A DNA stretch of 64,000 nucleotides, from positions 75,619 to 139,618 of the forward strand of contig CAKTOO010000004.1 in assembly GCA_934590165.1 (NCBI GenBank). The letters are read 5' to 3'. The translations under genes were made by a program, and so were the position numbers. Source of the DNA: an uncultured Dysosmobacter sp. Lineage in GTDB: Bacteria; Bacillota; Clostridia; Oscillospirales; Oscillospiraceae. Shown piece after piece: positions 1 through 8,071 of this stretch. Each line of letters begins with the position of its first letter. Within the stretch, counting starts at the first letter, position 1. The notes under the pieces are model-generated. The model was given only the letters and a program-made list of their open reading frames with translations, made no database searches and was not told where the DNA came from.

Positions 1-542
1 CCCCCGGTGAGGAGCCTCTGGACGTGGAGGCCCTGGGCAGCCGTTTCCAGGCCATACTGGCGGAGTGCCAGACCGCTTATCCCGGTCTCCAGATCCTCAT
101 TGAGACCGGCCGCTATGTCTCTGGCAAAAGCGGCACCTACGTCGCCAAGGTCCTGGACAAGAAGGTATCCCACGGCAAGACCTTCCTCATCCTGAACGGC
201 ACGCTGAACGCCTTTGCCCGGCCCGCCGTGGCCCAGATGGTCCGGGGCTTCACGGACCATCCCTTCCCCTATGAGCCCATTTTCACCCATGTGGACGCCT
301 CCGCCCTTCTGCCCCTGACGGACAATCAGGACACCGAGGTGGTCACCCTGGCCGGTAACCTGTGTACCTCCGCGGACATCATCGCCAAGGACATCTCCCT
401 GCCCCGCATGGAGATCGGCGACGGCCTGGCTCTGGACAATGCCGGCTGCTACGCCGCCGTCATGACCCCCATGCAGTTCGCCTTCATGGCCCAGCCCGCC
501 CAGCTGTTTTTGACCCAGGACGGCCGGGTGCTGAAGGCCTGA
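1..542 (+). CDS. PLP-dependent decarboxylase, fold type III (C-terminal part; 5' end outside window)
   Basis: The reading frame is open from the first bases, so the gene starts before the window. What remains is the C-terminal barrel/sheet part of the ornithine/diaminopimelate decarboxylase superfamily. A LIETGRYVSG segment fits the phosphate-binding/strand region, and GNLCTSADIIA carries the cysteine that normally reaches into the partner subunit's active site. GDGLALDNAGCYAAVMTP is the conserved C-terminal sheet. The family decarboxylates amino acids or carrier-bound amino acids; the substrate cannot be read from this fragment. A frameshifted small gene follows 29 bp downstream on the same strand. 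Confidence 0.8.
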   Translation, partial: PGEEPLDVEALGSRFQAILAECQTAYPGLQILIETGRYVSGKSGTYVAKVLDKKVSHGKTFLILNGTLNAFARPAVAQMVRGFTDHPFPYEPIFTHVDASALLPLTDNQDTEVVTLAGNLCTSADIIAKDISLPRMEIGDGLALDNAGCYAAVMTPMQFAFMAQPAQLFLTQDGRVLKA

Positions 543-571
543 GCACGTTTTCCGGAAAAGAGGATTCCTGC

Positions 572-1110
572 ATGCCCCGAACGCCCAAAGCCGAAAAGGG
601 GAAAAATTTGTTCCTGCTGGTCATTCTGGCGGCGTTTCTGCTGCTCACCGTGCCCTATCTCCGCATCCCCCTCTCCATCGGGGAGCACACCTACACCGGC
701 GGCCTTTACCGCCAGGACACCGGGGAACTGGTGGAAACCGCCTCTCTGACCCTCTCCGGTACCCGGACATACTGCCTGCGAAGAAGCGGCCGCTCCGTGG
801 AGGGGGAGGCCTCTGTGACCATCGGCTCCTTTTCCAAGGACTGGTGGCTCATCTCCCGCGCCACCGCCTACGGCTGCTTTGGCGGCTCTGGTACGACGGC
901 CCATCATACAGTCTGGGAAGCAGCGCCCTCAGCACCGAGCTGCTGGGCGATTTCCAGCAGGGTAGCTTCTCCTACCGCAGGGACTTTTCCGCCGTGGTGA
1001 TCGAGTTGTACCAAGATAACACGCTCTATTACCTGTCCGTGACGGAGGACGGCTCTTCCCTGACGCCGGAAACCGCACTGGAGAGCTTCCTCCTTTCCCG
1101 GGAATGGTAA
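572..1110 (+). pseudogene. Small membrane-anchored hypothetical protein, frameshifted
   Basis: An ATG at 572 opens a frame encoding a basic start and one membrane segment (LFLLVILAAFLLL), followed by an extracytoplasmic-type domain. The sense of the sequence then moves from this frame to the -1 frame near 878-890. The first frame continues as low-complexity nonsense to 1000, while the other carries a plausible continuation (WYDGPSYSLGSS through LESFLLSREW) to 1110. A one-base loss in the run around 884 would explain it. It is either a real mutation or a sequencing error. I do not recognise the family. A terminator follows directly. Confidence 0.5.
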
Positions 1111-1120
1111 CAACATACGC

Positions 1121-1154
1121 AAAAACGCCTCCGGTAAAACCGGAGGCGTTTTTT
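1121..1154. terminator. Rho-independent terminator
   Basis: Stem AACGCCTCCGG / CCGGAGGCGTT with a TAAAA loop and A/T runs on both sides. It lies between convergent genes and can serve both. Confidence 0.85.
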
Positions 1155-1624
1155 CAATTTCGGGAGCACTTTTCCGCGTCGATGGCCAGGACCAGCATCA
1201 ACGCGCACAGGGCATCCTTTGGGTCCATGACATCAATGACATAGGTATCCGTCCAATGGAACAGTTCCTTGGAGATGGTGGCCACCAAGGCCCCGCAGGC
1301 CTCCCGGACGGTATAGTCCCACTCCAGAAAGCTGCCCTCCACCTGCCAGCCGTTACAGTCGATGTCAAACCGGGGCTGAAAGAAGGTGAACTCCTTCTGG
1401 ATGCTGCCCACGTACCGGTCGCGGATGTACAGTTCGAACTTTGGCAGCAAGGTGAATACCTTTTCCTGCACCGTGCCAATGTGCTCTCCGTGGGCGTCCA
1501 GGATGTGGAGGCAGTGGCCCCAGGCGAGCTTTCCCTCCACAGTGTATACGGTGCTGCCAGTTTCATCATAGATATCGTAGCTGTCAAACCACGAAAACAG
1601 GCGCTGCCTGAATAACAGGCGCAT
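1154..1624 (-). CDS. LURP-one-related / YxjI family protein
   Basis: 156 residues, the usual length for YxjI-type single-domain proteins with the tubby-like/scramblase-related LURP-one fold. The pattern is typical: an N-terminal MRLLFRQRLFSWFDSYDI, alternating short beta-strands with repeated GxV turns, then a C-terminal hydrophobic helix (ALCALMLVLAIDA) that would be the buried central helix. No catalytic residues are known for the family; a lipid- or membrane-associated role is assumed. It lies 6 bp from the scfB end, same strand, and may be co-transcribed with it. Confidence 0.75.
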   Translation of the reverse strand: MRLLFRQRLFSWFDSYDIYDETGSTVYTVEGKLAWGHCLHILDAHGEHIGTVQEKVFTLLPKFELYIRDRYVGSIQKEFTFFQPRFDIDCNGWQVEGSFLEWDYTVREACGALVATISKELFHWTDTYVIDVMDPKDALCALMLVLAIDAEKCSRN

Positions 1625-1630
1625 GGCTCC

Positions 1631-3022
1631 TCACTCCTTGTGGGCGGGCTCCAGCCCGGCGTTTGCGATCTCCATCATAATGGCGCACTCGATGCGCTTG
1701 CGGAACAGGTCACAGCCGTACTCATACACGCCCTTGATGCTGCCGGTGGCGTGATAGGCGTTGGCGGCGCAGCCGCCGGAGCAGTACATCCGGGCCCAGC
1801 AGTCCCGGCATCCGGGGCGGGCGTAGGCGTTGCACTGTTTGAACTCGTCCCGCAGGGCCGTGTTGGTAACGCCCTGCCACACATCGCCCATGGAATACTT
1901 GGGGTCACCCACGAACTGATGGCAGGGGTACAGCTCACCCCAGGGGGTCACAGCCAGATACTCCGTGCCGCTGCCGCAGCCGGAGATGCGCTTATAGACG
2001 CAGGGACCGGCCTTCAGGTCGATCATATAGTGATAGAAGGTGAAGCCGTTGCCCGCCTTCTTCCGGCGGATCATCTCCTTGGCCAGCAGCTCGTACTGTT
2101 CAAAGAGAATGGGCTTATCCTCCTCCGTCAGAGCGTAGGGCTCATCGGGGCCGCAGACCACCGGCTCCATGGAAAGCTCCGTGAAGCCCAGGTCCGCCAT
2201 GTGCAGCAGGTCCTTGGTAAATTCCACGTTGTTGTGGGTGAAGGTGCCCCGGACATAGTAGCCCTTGCCGCCCCGGCTCTCCACCAGTTTCTGGAACTTG
2301 GGCACAATGATGTCGTAGCTGCCCTTGCCGCTGGCGGTCTTGCGAAGGCGGTCGTGGACCTCCTTCCGGCCGTCCAGGCTCAGTACCACGTTGTGCATTT
2401 CCTTGTTGGCAAATTCGATGACATCATCGTCAATGAGCATGCCGTTGGTGGTGAGTGTAAAGCGGAACTTCTTGTTATGAATTTTCTCCTGCTCCCGGCC
2501 ATAGGCCACCAGCCGCTTCACCACATCCCAGTTCATGAGGGGCTCACCGCCGAAGAAGTCCACCTCCAGGTTCCGGCGGCTGCCGGAGTGGGCAATAAGG
2601 AAGTCCAGGGCCTGCTTGCCCACCTCAAAGCTCATGAGGGCACGCTCTCCCTGGTACTTACCCTGGCTTGCAAAGCAATACTCGCAGGTGAGATTGCAGG
2701 TGTGGGCCACATGGAGGCACAGGGCCTTGATGACGGTGTTGCGCGCCTTGAAATCAAAGGCCAGATGCTCGTAGGCGTCGGGGGCAAACAACTTACCCTT
2801 GGCCTTCAGGTCCTCCACGTTCTCCAGAACCTCCTGGATCTCGCTCTCCGTCACCTCTGGCTGGCCGCTGTACTTTTCCAGCATGGCGGCGACAATCTCA
2901 TCGGCGCTGTGGCCCTCGTACATGGAGATGACGTCATAGGCCAGATCGTCCACCACATGGACGGAGCCGCTGTACACATCCAGCACGATATTATAGCCAT
3001 TGAGTTGATAACAGTGGATCAT
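1631..3022 (-). CDS. scfB: Radical SAM/SPASM maturase of SCIFF peptide
   Basis: 463 residues. The order is typical of thioether-forming SCIFF maturases: an N-terminal peptide-recognition (RRE-like) domain in the first ~85 residues, the radical SAM motif CNLTCEYC (Cys109, 113, 116) binding the SAM 4Fe-4S cluster, and a C-terminal SPASM domain rich in cysteine (GCGSGTEYLAVTPWG, CRDCWARMYCSGGC, then a last Cys near GCDLF) for two auxiliary clusters. The family installs Cys-to-alpha-carbon thioether crosslinks in the SCIFF precursor. The precursor gene lies just upstream on the same strand (3136-3288), with a hairpin between that may set their expression ratio. Confidence 0.95.
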   Translation of the reverse strand: MIHCYQLNGYNIVLDVYSGSVHVVDDLAYDVISMYEGHSADEIVAAMLEKYSGQPEVTESEIQEVLENVEDLKAKGKLFAPDAYEHLAFDFKARNTVIKALCLHVAHTCNLTCEYCFASQGKYQGERALMSFEVGKQALDFLIAHSGSRRNLEVDFFGGEPLMNWDVVKRLVAYGREQEKIHNKKFRFTLTTNGMLIDDDVIEFANKEMHNVVLSLDGRKEVHDRLRKTASGKGSYDIIVPKFQKLVESRGGKGYYVRGTFTHNNVEFTKDLLHMADLGFTELSMEPVVCGPDEPYALTEEDKPILFEQYELLAKEMIRRKKAGNGFTFYHYMIDLKAGPCVYKRISGCGSGTEYLAVTPWGELYPCHQFVGDPKYSMGDVWQGVTNTALRDEFKQCNAYARPGCRDCWARMYCSGGCAANAYHATGSIKGVYEYGCDLFRKRIECAIMMEIANAGLEPAHKE

Positions 3023-3077
3023 AGTTTCACACTTTCCTTATATCATAGGTTCATTGATCTATCATCTGTGCCATCCC

Positions 3078-3120
3078 AAAAAAATCGCCACTCGGCCTGC
3101 ATACAGCCGGGCAGCGACTT
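3078..3120 (-). terminator. Intercistronic hairpin with U-tract between scfA and scfB
   Basis: Read on the minus strand, an imperfect GC-rich stem (arms 3106-3117 and 3085-3096, loop about TGTATGCAG) is followed by seven T. Its position between precursor and maturase suggests partial termination, giving more peptide mRNA than enzyme mRNA. Confidence 0.65.
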
Positions 3121-3135
3121 TTTTGTTCATGCAGC

Positions 3136-3288
3136 TTACGCTTCCTCGCCGCACTTCTCGCACTGCTGGTTGGCAACACCGCAAGAAGTCTTGCAAGCAG
3201 ACTGGCAGGAAGTCTGGCACTCGCCGCAGCCGCCACTGAGCACGCTGCCGGCCAGGTCACGGGTCTCCAGAGTCTGGATGTGAGTCAT
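3136..3288 (-). CDS. scfA: SCIFF (six-cysteine-in-forty-five) ribosomal peptide precursor
   Basis: A 50-residue ORF too short for most gene callers. It starts MTHIQTLETR and contains the near-invariant SCIFF core CGECQTSCQSACKTSC followed by NQQCE. The six canonical cysteines are at 21, 24, 28, 32, 36 and 43; a seventh at 46 (CEKCGEEA) is extra to the motif as I know it. The peptide is the substrate for ScfB, which crosslinks Cys residues to neighbouring alpha-carbons. SCIFF is nearly universal in Clostridia and its biological role is unresolved. An A/G-rich ribosome-binding stretch (CAAGGGAGG) lies about 7 bases before the ATG. Confidence 0.93.
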   Translation of the reverse strand: MTHIQTLETRDLAGSVLSGGCGECQTSCQSACKTSCGVANQQCEKCGEEA

Positions 3289-3376
3289 AAGTCTAGCCTC
3301 CCTTGTCACAGATGTGGTGCGGACGAAGGCCCGCCCGCTTCTTCTTATTAGAACATAAAAGAGTGTGGTTTGTCAA

Positions 3377-4804
3377 CTACACGCCGCCAGTTTTCACCGT
3401 CCATACCGTCCGGGGCGGGTCACAGTGCTCTCCATGGAGAATGATTCCGCCCATCTCCATTTGCTGCAAGGTTTGACACAGATCCGCCGTCACTTCCTCT
3501 CCCGGCACCAGCAGCGGCACGCCAGGCGGATAGGCCCACACCATCCCGCCGCTGACATGGCCGATTGCCGCATCCAGCGGCAGCACAGCACCCTCCCGCC
3601 GTTGGGCTTCCAGCATCCCCATCCGCCGGGGCGGCAGCGGCAGCGGCACGGCCGCCTGCGCTGCCGGAGCTTCTGTCAGTTGGCTGTCGATCTCCCCCAA
3701 GGCACGAGCCAGACGCAGCAGGCTCTCCCGGGTGTCGCAGACGCTGGTCATGGCCAGAGCGCAATTCTCCAGAGCCATCTCCAGTTCAATATGGTAGCTC
3801 TCCCGCAGGGTCTCCATGAGGAGGGGTCCCGTGAGGGAGGTGCCCCGGGTGCAGAGCACCAGTTTACCGGGATCAAAGGTGTAAAAGTCCGGGTGCTTTT
3901 CCAAGCGGTCGCCGCCGTGGCACAGCACCCTCAGGTGCCGCAGGTCCCGGATGGCTTCATCAAAGGCGGTGAGATGTTCTTCATAAGCCGCGAACAATTC
4001 CCCACCGCGCTCCTCCAGCAGCCGGACGCACCGGTCCATGGAGCCCATCAGCAGATAAGAGGGACTGCTGGTCTCAAAAACCGACAGCTGCCGGGCCAAC
4101 TCCTCTCCATCCACAAGGCCCCGGTTCCAGTGGGCCAGGGCTGTCTGGGTCAGGCTGGGCAGCGTCTTGTGAAGGCTTTGGATGACGATATCCGCCCCCG
4201 CTGCCACGGCTCCGCCGGGAAAGGCCGGGGAAAACCCCAGATGGGCGCCATGGGCCTCGTCCACCAGAACCGGCACACCGGCACCGTGGGCCAGGGCCAC
4301 GATGGAGGCAATATTGCTGACCACGCCCTCATAAGTGGGGCTGGTGACGATGACGAGCTTGGCCTCCGGGTGGGACGCCAGGGCCTCCGCCACCGTCTCG
4401 GGCGGCAGGCTGGCGGCGGCGCCGGTGCAGGGGTCCACCGGCACCGGCAAATACACCGGCACCAGGTCCCGCAGCTCCAAGGCATGATACACGGACTTGT
4501 GGCACCCCCGGGGCAGCAGCACTGTGTCCCCGGGCCGGGCGGCGGCGCAGATGCCCGCCAGAATGCCGCAGGTGCTGCCGTTCACCAGGAAAAAGGCCCG
4601 GTCTGAGCCGTACAGCCGGGCGGCCCGGTCCATGCTCTCCTTCAAAATGCCCTGGGCGTCGTGAAGGTTGTCAAAGCCGTCGATCTCCGTGATATCCAAC
4701 TGCCAGGGCAGTTCCCCGCCCAGAGCAGAACGCTTGTGGCCGGGCATATGCATGGGACATGCGCCGCTGTCGTGATATTGCCGCAAGGTCTCCAGCAGGT
4801 CCAT
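3377..4804 (-). CDS. Orn/Lys/Arg decarboxylase-type PLP enzyme (aminotransferase fold I)
   Basis: 475 residues, the short 'arginine decarboxylase/SpeA-like' form common in Firmicutes that lacks the N-terminal response-regulator-like wing domain. It opens with PMHMPGHKR, the family signature. The PLP region contains DEAHGAHLGF (pyridine-nitrogen aspartate and stacking His) and IQSLHKTLPSLTQTA with the Schiff-base lysine. The C-terminal third fits the decarboxylase small domain. The likely reaction is arginine to agmatine or lysine to cadaverine; specificity cannot be read from sequence. SD AGAAGGGGG lies 8 bases before the ATG. The DUF4317 gene ends 17 bp upstream, so the two may be co-transcribed. 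Confidence 0.88.
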   Translation of the reverse strand: MDLLETLRQYHDSGACPMHMPGHKRSALGGELPWQLDITEIDGFDNLHDAQGILKESMDRAARLYGSDRAFFLVNGSTCGILAGICAAARPGDTVLLPRGCHKSVYHALELRDLVPVYLPVPVDPCTGAAASLPPETVAEALASHPEAKLVIVTSPTYEGVVSNIASIVALAHGAGVPVLVDEAHGAHLGFSPAFPGGAVAAGADIVIQSLHKTLPSLTQTALAHWNRGLVDGEELARQLSVFETSSPSYLLMGSMDRCVRLLEERGGELFAAYEEHLTAFDEAIRDLRHLRVLCHGGDRLEKHPDFYTFDPGKLVLCTRGTSLTGPLLMETLRESYHIELEMALENCALAMTSVCDTRESLLRLARALGEIDSQLTEAPAAQAAVPLPLPPRRMGMLEAQRREGAVLPLDAAIGHVSGGMVWAYPPGVPLLVPGEEVTADLCQTLQQMEMGGIILHGEHCDPPRTVWTVKTGGV

Positions 4805-4821
4805 GGGACCGCCCCCTTCTC

Positions 4822-5952
4822 TCAGGAAATGTGGATCTGGATGCCGTTGACCTCGACACCCTCCTCCGCCCGGATGAGGATGTACCTCTGGCCGTCCAGG
4901 ACCCGGGTCTCCACCAGATCGCTCCGCTCCGGATTCACCTTGATGGTCACATCCGGCGTTTTGACCTCCAGCTGCCTGTCATCCACGATGTTCCGGGGAG
5001 ACAGGTCCGCCTCCGGACCAAACTGCTGGTCGTACTGCTCCTCAAACCGCTCCACGTGCTCCGGCGACACACCGCGCTCATGGAGGACCCGCTTCACCGT
5101 CACCTTGGAAATGACAAGAGGCTCCTCTTCTTTGCTCTCCTTGTGGGCGGCGATCATGCCGCACAGCTCGTCATGGACAGCCTGGACCACATCGTAGCGG
5201 CATTCCTCCTCCAGGGTGTCTCCCAGGATGGACTGGAACGTCTCCTTCTGGATGGCGGCGGGCATGGGCACGGGGCTTTTGAACAGGGCGTCCACCAGGT
5301 CTGGATGGCTCTCGGAAATGTCCCGGGTGTAGTACAAGGCATTATACAAATTCGTGCTGCGGTCATCGAAGGCCGGAAACAGAAAGCCCACCTCCGGCGG
5401 CGCCACCACCCAGTCCGCCTCCACGCTGTGGAACTGGTTCTCCTGGATGTAATAGCTTAAGGCATCCTTGGTGAGCTTCACCGGACAGATGCTGCACAGG
5501 ATATAGGAAAACACCTGGTCGGAAGCGTCATCCTGCCGTGTTCCGTCCTTGGAGCGGTATGGCACATCATATGTATCGTGAGCCAGCAGGATGAGGTAGT
5601 TGCCCTCCAGGTCCAGGCTGGCGATCACCCGCTGAAACAGGGCATGGACAGCCTCCTGGTCCCCCAGGCGGGAGTCCCGCAGGGCCATCAGCAGCCGGTG
5701 CTCCTCCCCCTCCACCACCTGGCGGGTATCGAACTCGATGTCCAGCAGGTTTTTACCCGCCGTTCCGGACAGGGTCTTGCGCAGGACGGCCAGGAGCTTT
5801 TCCGCATCCTCTTGCCGGGATAGCGTCAGGGACTGGTCGAACTCCGAGATGATCTCCCTCTTTTCGTTGACATAGCAGCCCCGCACATGGGTAATATTGC
5901 TTTTATCAGGCTTGAAGCGGCGGCGGATCTCCGCGATTTCTTTTTCGTTCAT
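4822..5952 (-). CDS. DUF4317 domain-containing protein
   Basis: 376 residues. The start MNEKEIAEIRRRFKPDKSN and the following 'hVRGCYVNEKREIIS' pattern are characteristic of the Clostridia-specific DUF4317 family, for which no function is known. No signal peptide or membrane segment is visible, so it is probably cytoplasmic. The C-terminal ~110 residues contain a charged helical stretch followed by a compact beta-rich end. It is followed by the decarboxylase gene on the same strand. Confidence 0.85.
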   Translation of the reverse strand: MNEKEIAEIRRRFKPDKSNITHVRGCYVNEKREIISEFDQSLTLSRQEDAEKLLAVLRKTLSGTAGKNLLDIEFDTRQVVEGEEHRLLMALRDSRLGDQEAVHALFQRVIASLDLEGNYLILLAHDTYDVPYRSKDGTRQDDASDQVFSYILCSICPVKLTKDALSYYIQENQFHSVEADWVVAPPEVGFLFPAFDDRSTNLYNALYYTRDISESHPDLVDALFKSPVPMPAAIQKETFQSILGDTLEEECRYDVVQAVHDELCGMIAAHKESKEEEPLVISKVTVKRVLHERGVSPEHVERFEEQYDQQFGPEADLSPRNIVDDRQLEVKTPDVTIKVNPERSDLVETRVLDGQRYILIRAEEGVEVNGIQIHIS

Positions 5953-6058
5953 AGGGTCTCTCTTTCCTTCCTGGGATTTGCCGGCAGTGCCGGCTATGGA
6001 GTTGATTATATCACAGGCGGCGGTTTTTTCAAAGGCTGTCCTTTCCGTACCATGAAAA

Positions 6059-6095
6059 TCCCGCCCCGGGGGAAAAATCCACCGGGGCGGGTCTT
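6059..6095 (-). terminator. Terminator hairpin downstream of surface-protein remnant
   Basis: Stem CCCGCCCCGG / CCGGGGCGGG with an A/T loop, followed on the minus strand by ATTTTC. The tail is short, so efficiency is uncertain. Confidence 0.6.
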
Positions 6096-6114
6096 TATGC
6101 TTGATGTGGGTGTA

Positions 6115-7285
6115 TCAGCCGTTTTCCTTCTTGCGGGTGGTGAAGGTCACCACGGCCAGGCCCAGGGCAGACATGCCGGCCAGAGCCAGCCACAGAGCGG
6201 CAGCGTCGCCGGTCTTGGGCACTTCGGCCTTGGGCACGTCAGTCTTGGGGACCTCGGGATCGGGAATATCCACGCCGGGATCCATGGGGGTGGGATCCTC
6301 GGGGATCACGGTGACGGGCTTATTGCCACTGCCTCCGCCGCCCTTATCGTCATCATCGTCATCGTCATCCTTATCGTCCGGCGTCTTATCGTTGTCCTTG
6401 GGCTTGACTTCCGTCTCGACGGTGTCCGTCTTGGGGTCATTCTCACCCTCAGCGGTCACAACGGCCGTGTTGGCCACCACCGTATTGACGACAACATCAT
6501 CCGTGGAAACGACCACGGTCACGGTCTTCTTCCCGCCGGCAGCCAATTCGCCGATGGTCCAGGTGACGGTCTTGCCGTCCGCCTTGCCATCGTCGCTGGC
6601 GGACACCAGCTTCACGCCGTCGGGCAGGGTATCGGTGATGACCACGCCCTTGGCGGAGGCATCACCCTTGTTCTCCACGGTGATGGTATAGGTCAGATTC
6701 TCGCCCTGCTTGACAGTGTCGGGAGCAACCTTGTCAACGACCAGATCCTCGGAGGGCTTGGGATCGGAGGTAGTACCGGGAACATTGTACTCCACTTCGG
6801 GCTTGGGGAACTTCTCCTCGCCGGGGTCTCCCTCGGTCGGCGTATACTCCAGAACAGCCTCTTCGTTGGTAAGGGCTTTGTGGTCACCGGGGGTCGTTTC
6901 CTTATCCACCAGCTTCAGCACGTAGGACAGCTTCACAGGCTCACCGTCCTTCACGGGCGTGTTGATGCTTCAGACGAACTGTTCCTTGCTGTTATCGGTG
7001 GCAGGCTTGTATTCCACGGTATAGTTGCCGTTATCAAAGCTCACGGTGTTGCCGCAAACCGTGCCGGCAAGCGTTTCCTCACCGACGGTCAGCGTGAAGG
7101 TATCCACTCCCTTCAAGTCAAAGCGGTCGCCGATCACGTCGGTGACGGTGCCGGACTGCATAGTGTAGAGGATCTCATTCTTGATATTGGCAAAAATCTT
7201 GGCGGCGTCAGCGTTGGAAACGTCAGTATCCCAGTCGTGGTTGGTGCTGATAGACTGGAGGTACAGCATCAAATCGCGGCCGTAA
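6115..7285 (-). pseudogene. Sortase-anchored surface protein (DUF11-type repeat), 5'-truncated and with in-frame TGA
   Basis: The minus-strand frame runs from about 7285 to 6115 and is broken once by TGA at 6972-6970 in an otherwise continuous reading (KEQFV, stop, SINTPVKDGEPV). Downstream of the stop come a DUF11-like adhesin repeat (ENLTYTITVENKGDASAKG ... ITDTLPDG), an Asp-rich/Gly linker, Pro-rich PEVPKTDVPKAEVPKTGD and a hydrophobic segment ending RKKENG. This is a sortase signal of the (V/L)PxTG type with a membrane anchor. Upstream of the stop is part of an extracellular domain (VTDVIGDRFDLKGVDTFTL). The start and signal peptide are absent: the frame runs into recombinase DNA near 7285. 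A cell-wall adhesin or pilin-like role is inferred; this copy is unlikely to be anchored intact. Confidence 0.7.
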
Positions 7286-7877
7286 GGCATTACCTTCCAG
7301 AACGGGCGCAAGGCCCGGAACACTTGGGCTGGCCGGGAAAATCAAATGTGGGAAATGCGGGTATGCTCTCAAAACGACCTATAACCCCTCTGGCTATGAA
7401 TACCTGCGCTGTTCCAAACGGGCTGACCACAAGGGCTGTCCGGGGTGTGGCACACTCCGCAAGAATGAGTTTGAACAGTTCATTTTCACCGCTATGGGGG
7501 AAAAGTTCCGGGAGTTCAAGCTGCTTCGGGGCGGCGAGGGAAAAGTCAATCCAAAGATTACCGCCTATCAGGTGGAGCTTGCACAGGTAGAAGCCGAGAT
7601 TGAAAAACTGCTTGATACGCTGACCGGGGCCAACGCCACCTTGCTTGCCTACGCCAACAAGAAAATCGAGGATTTGGACAACCGCCGCAAAACGCTGTCC
7701 AAGGCGATTGCAGACCTGTCCGTTGAAACGCTGTCCTCCCAGCAGATTGAATTACTGTCCGGGTATCTGGACGATTGGGAGAACATCAGCTTTGATGACA
7801 AACGAAAAGCCGCTGACGGCCTGATTTCATCAATCAGCGCAACCAGCGACTATGTAAAAATAGAGTGGAAAATCTGA
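7286..7877 (+). pseudogene. Large serine recombinase, C-terminal remnant
   Basis: Only the zinc-ribbon and coiled-coil end of a large serine recombinase is present. The recognisable reading begins around 7286 (GITFQNGRKARNTW), shifts frame at the GGG near 7326, then continues LAGKIKCGKCGYALKTTY, RCSKRADHKGCPGCG (zinc beta-ribbon cysteines) and a charged coiled-coil to a natural stop at 7877. The catalytic N-terminal domain and most of the recombinase domain are missing. It directly abuts the truncated surface-protein gene in opposite orientation, so the junction near 7285 marks an old insertion/deletion. It is not the same subfamily as the recombinase at the window end, judging by its C-terminal organisation. 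Confidence 0.75.
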
Positions 7878-8029
7878 TACTCTTTCCACTCTACCAACCC
7901 ACTTGTTTCTTTATATCGTTTGTGGCCCCTTGTAAACCGTTGCTTACAAAACCCGTTACATTTTCAATTTTTCTTTCATTATGCTACTGTTATTTTGCAT
8001 AAATTTTTCTATTTTCTTTTGACGTTATG
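7878..8029. other. AT-rich intergenic segment after recombinase remnant
   Basis: No coding potential or recognisable site. Base composition is much lower in GC than the surroundings, consistent with the tail of the mobile element whose recombinase ends at 7877. The element end was not located. Confidence 0.4.
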
Positions 8030-8069
8030 AAAAAACCACAGGCGAAACACTCTCCGTCTGTGGCTTTTT
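8030..8069. terminator. Bidirectional terminator
   Basis: Stem CCACAG / CTGTGG flanked by A-run and T-run, between the recombinase remnant (+) and the aminopeptidase (-). Confidence 0.7.
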
Positions 8070-8071
8070 CC

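Noticed and set aside
870..890. Programmed -1 frameshift in the 572-1110 gene
   Set aside because: No heptameric slippery sequence or downstream pseudoknot is apparent; mutation or sequence error is simpler.
1640..3283. 547-codon plus-strand ORF opposite scfB and scfA
   Set aside because: Antisense of a well-conserved radical SAM gene and its peptide; composition-driven.
6970..6972. In-frame TGA as a selenocysteine codon
   Set aside because: It lies in a wall-anchored structural protein, not a redox motif, no obvious SECIS-like stem follows, and the gene is also truncated; a nonsense mutation is simpler.
7286..7877. The recombinase remnant and the recombinase at the window end being two halves of one gene
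   Set aside because: The remnant's zinc-ribbon/coiled-coil type does not match the end expected for the TnpX-like N-terminus, and the second gene is cut only by the window edge.
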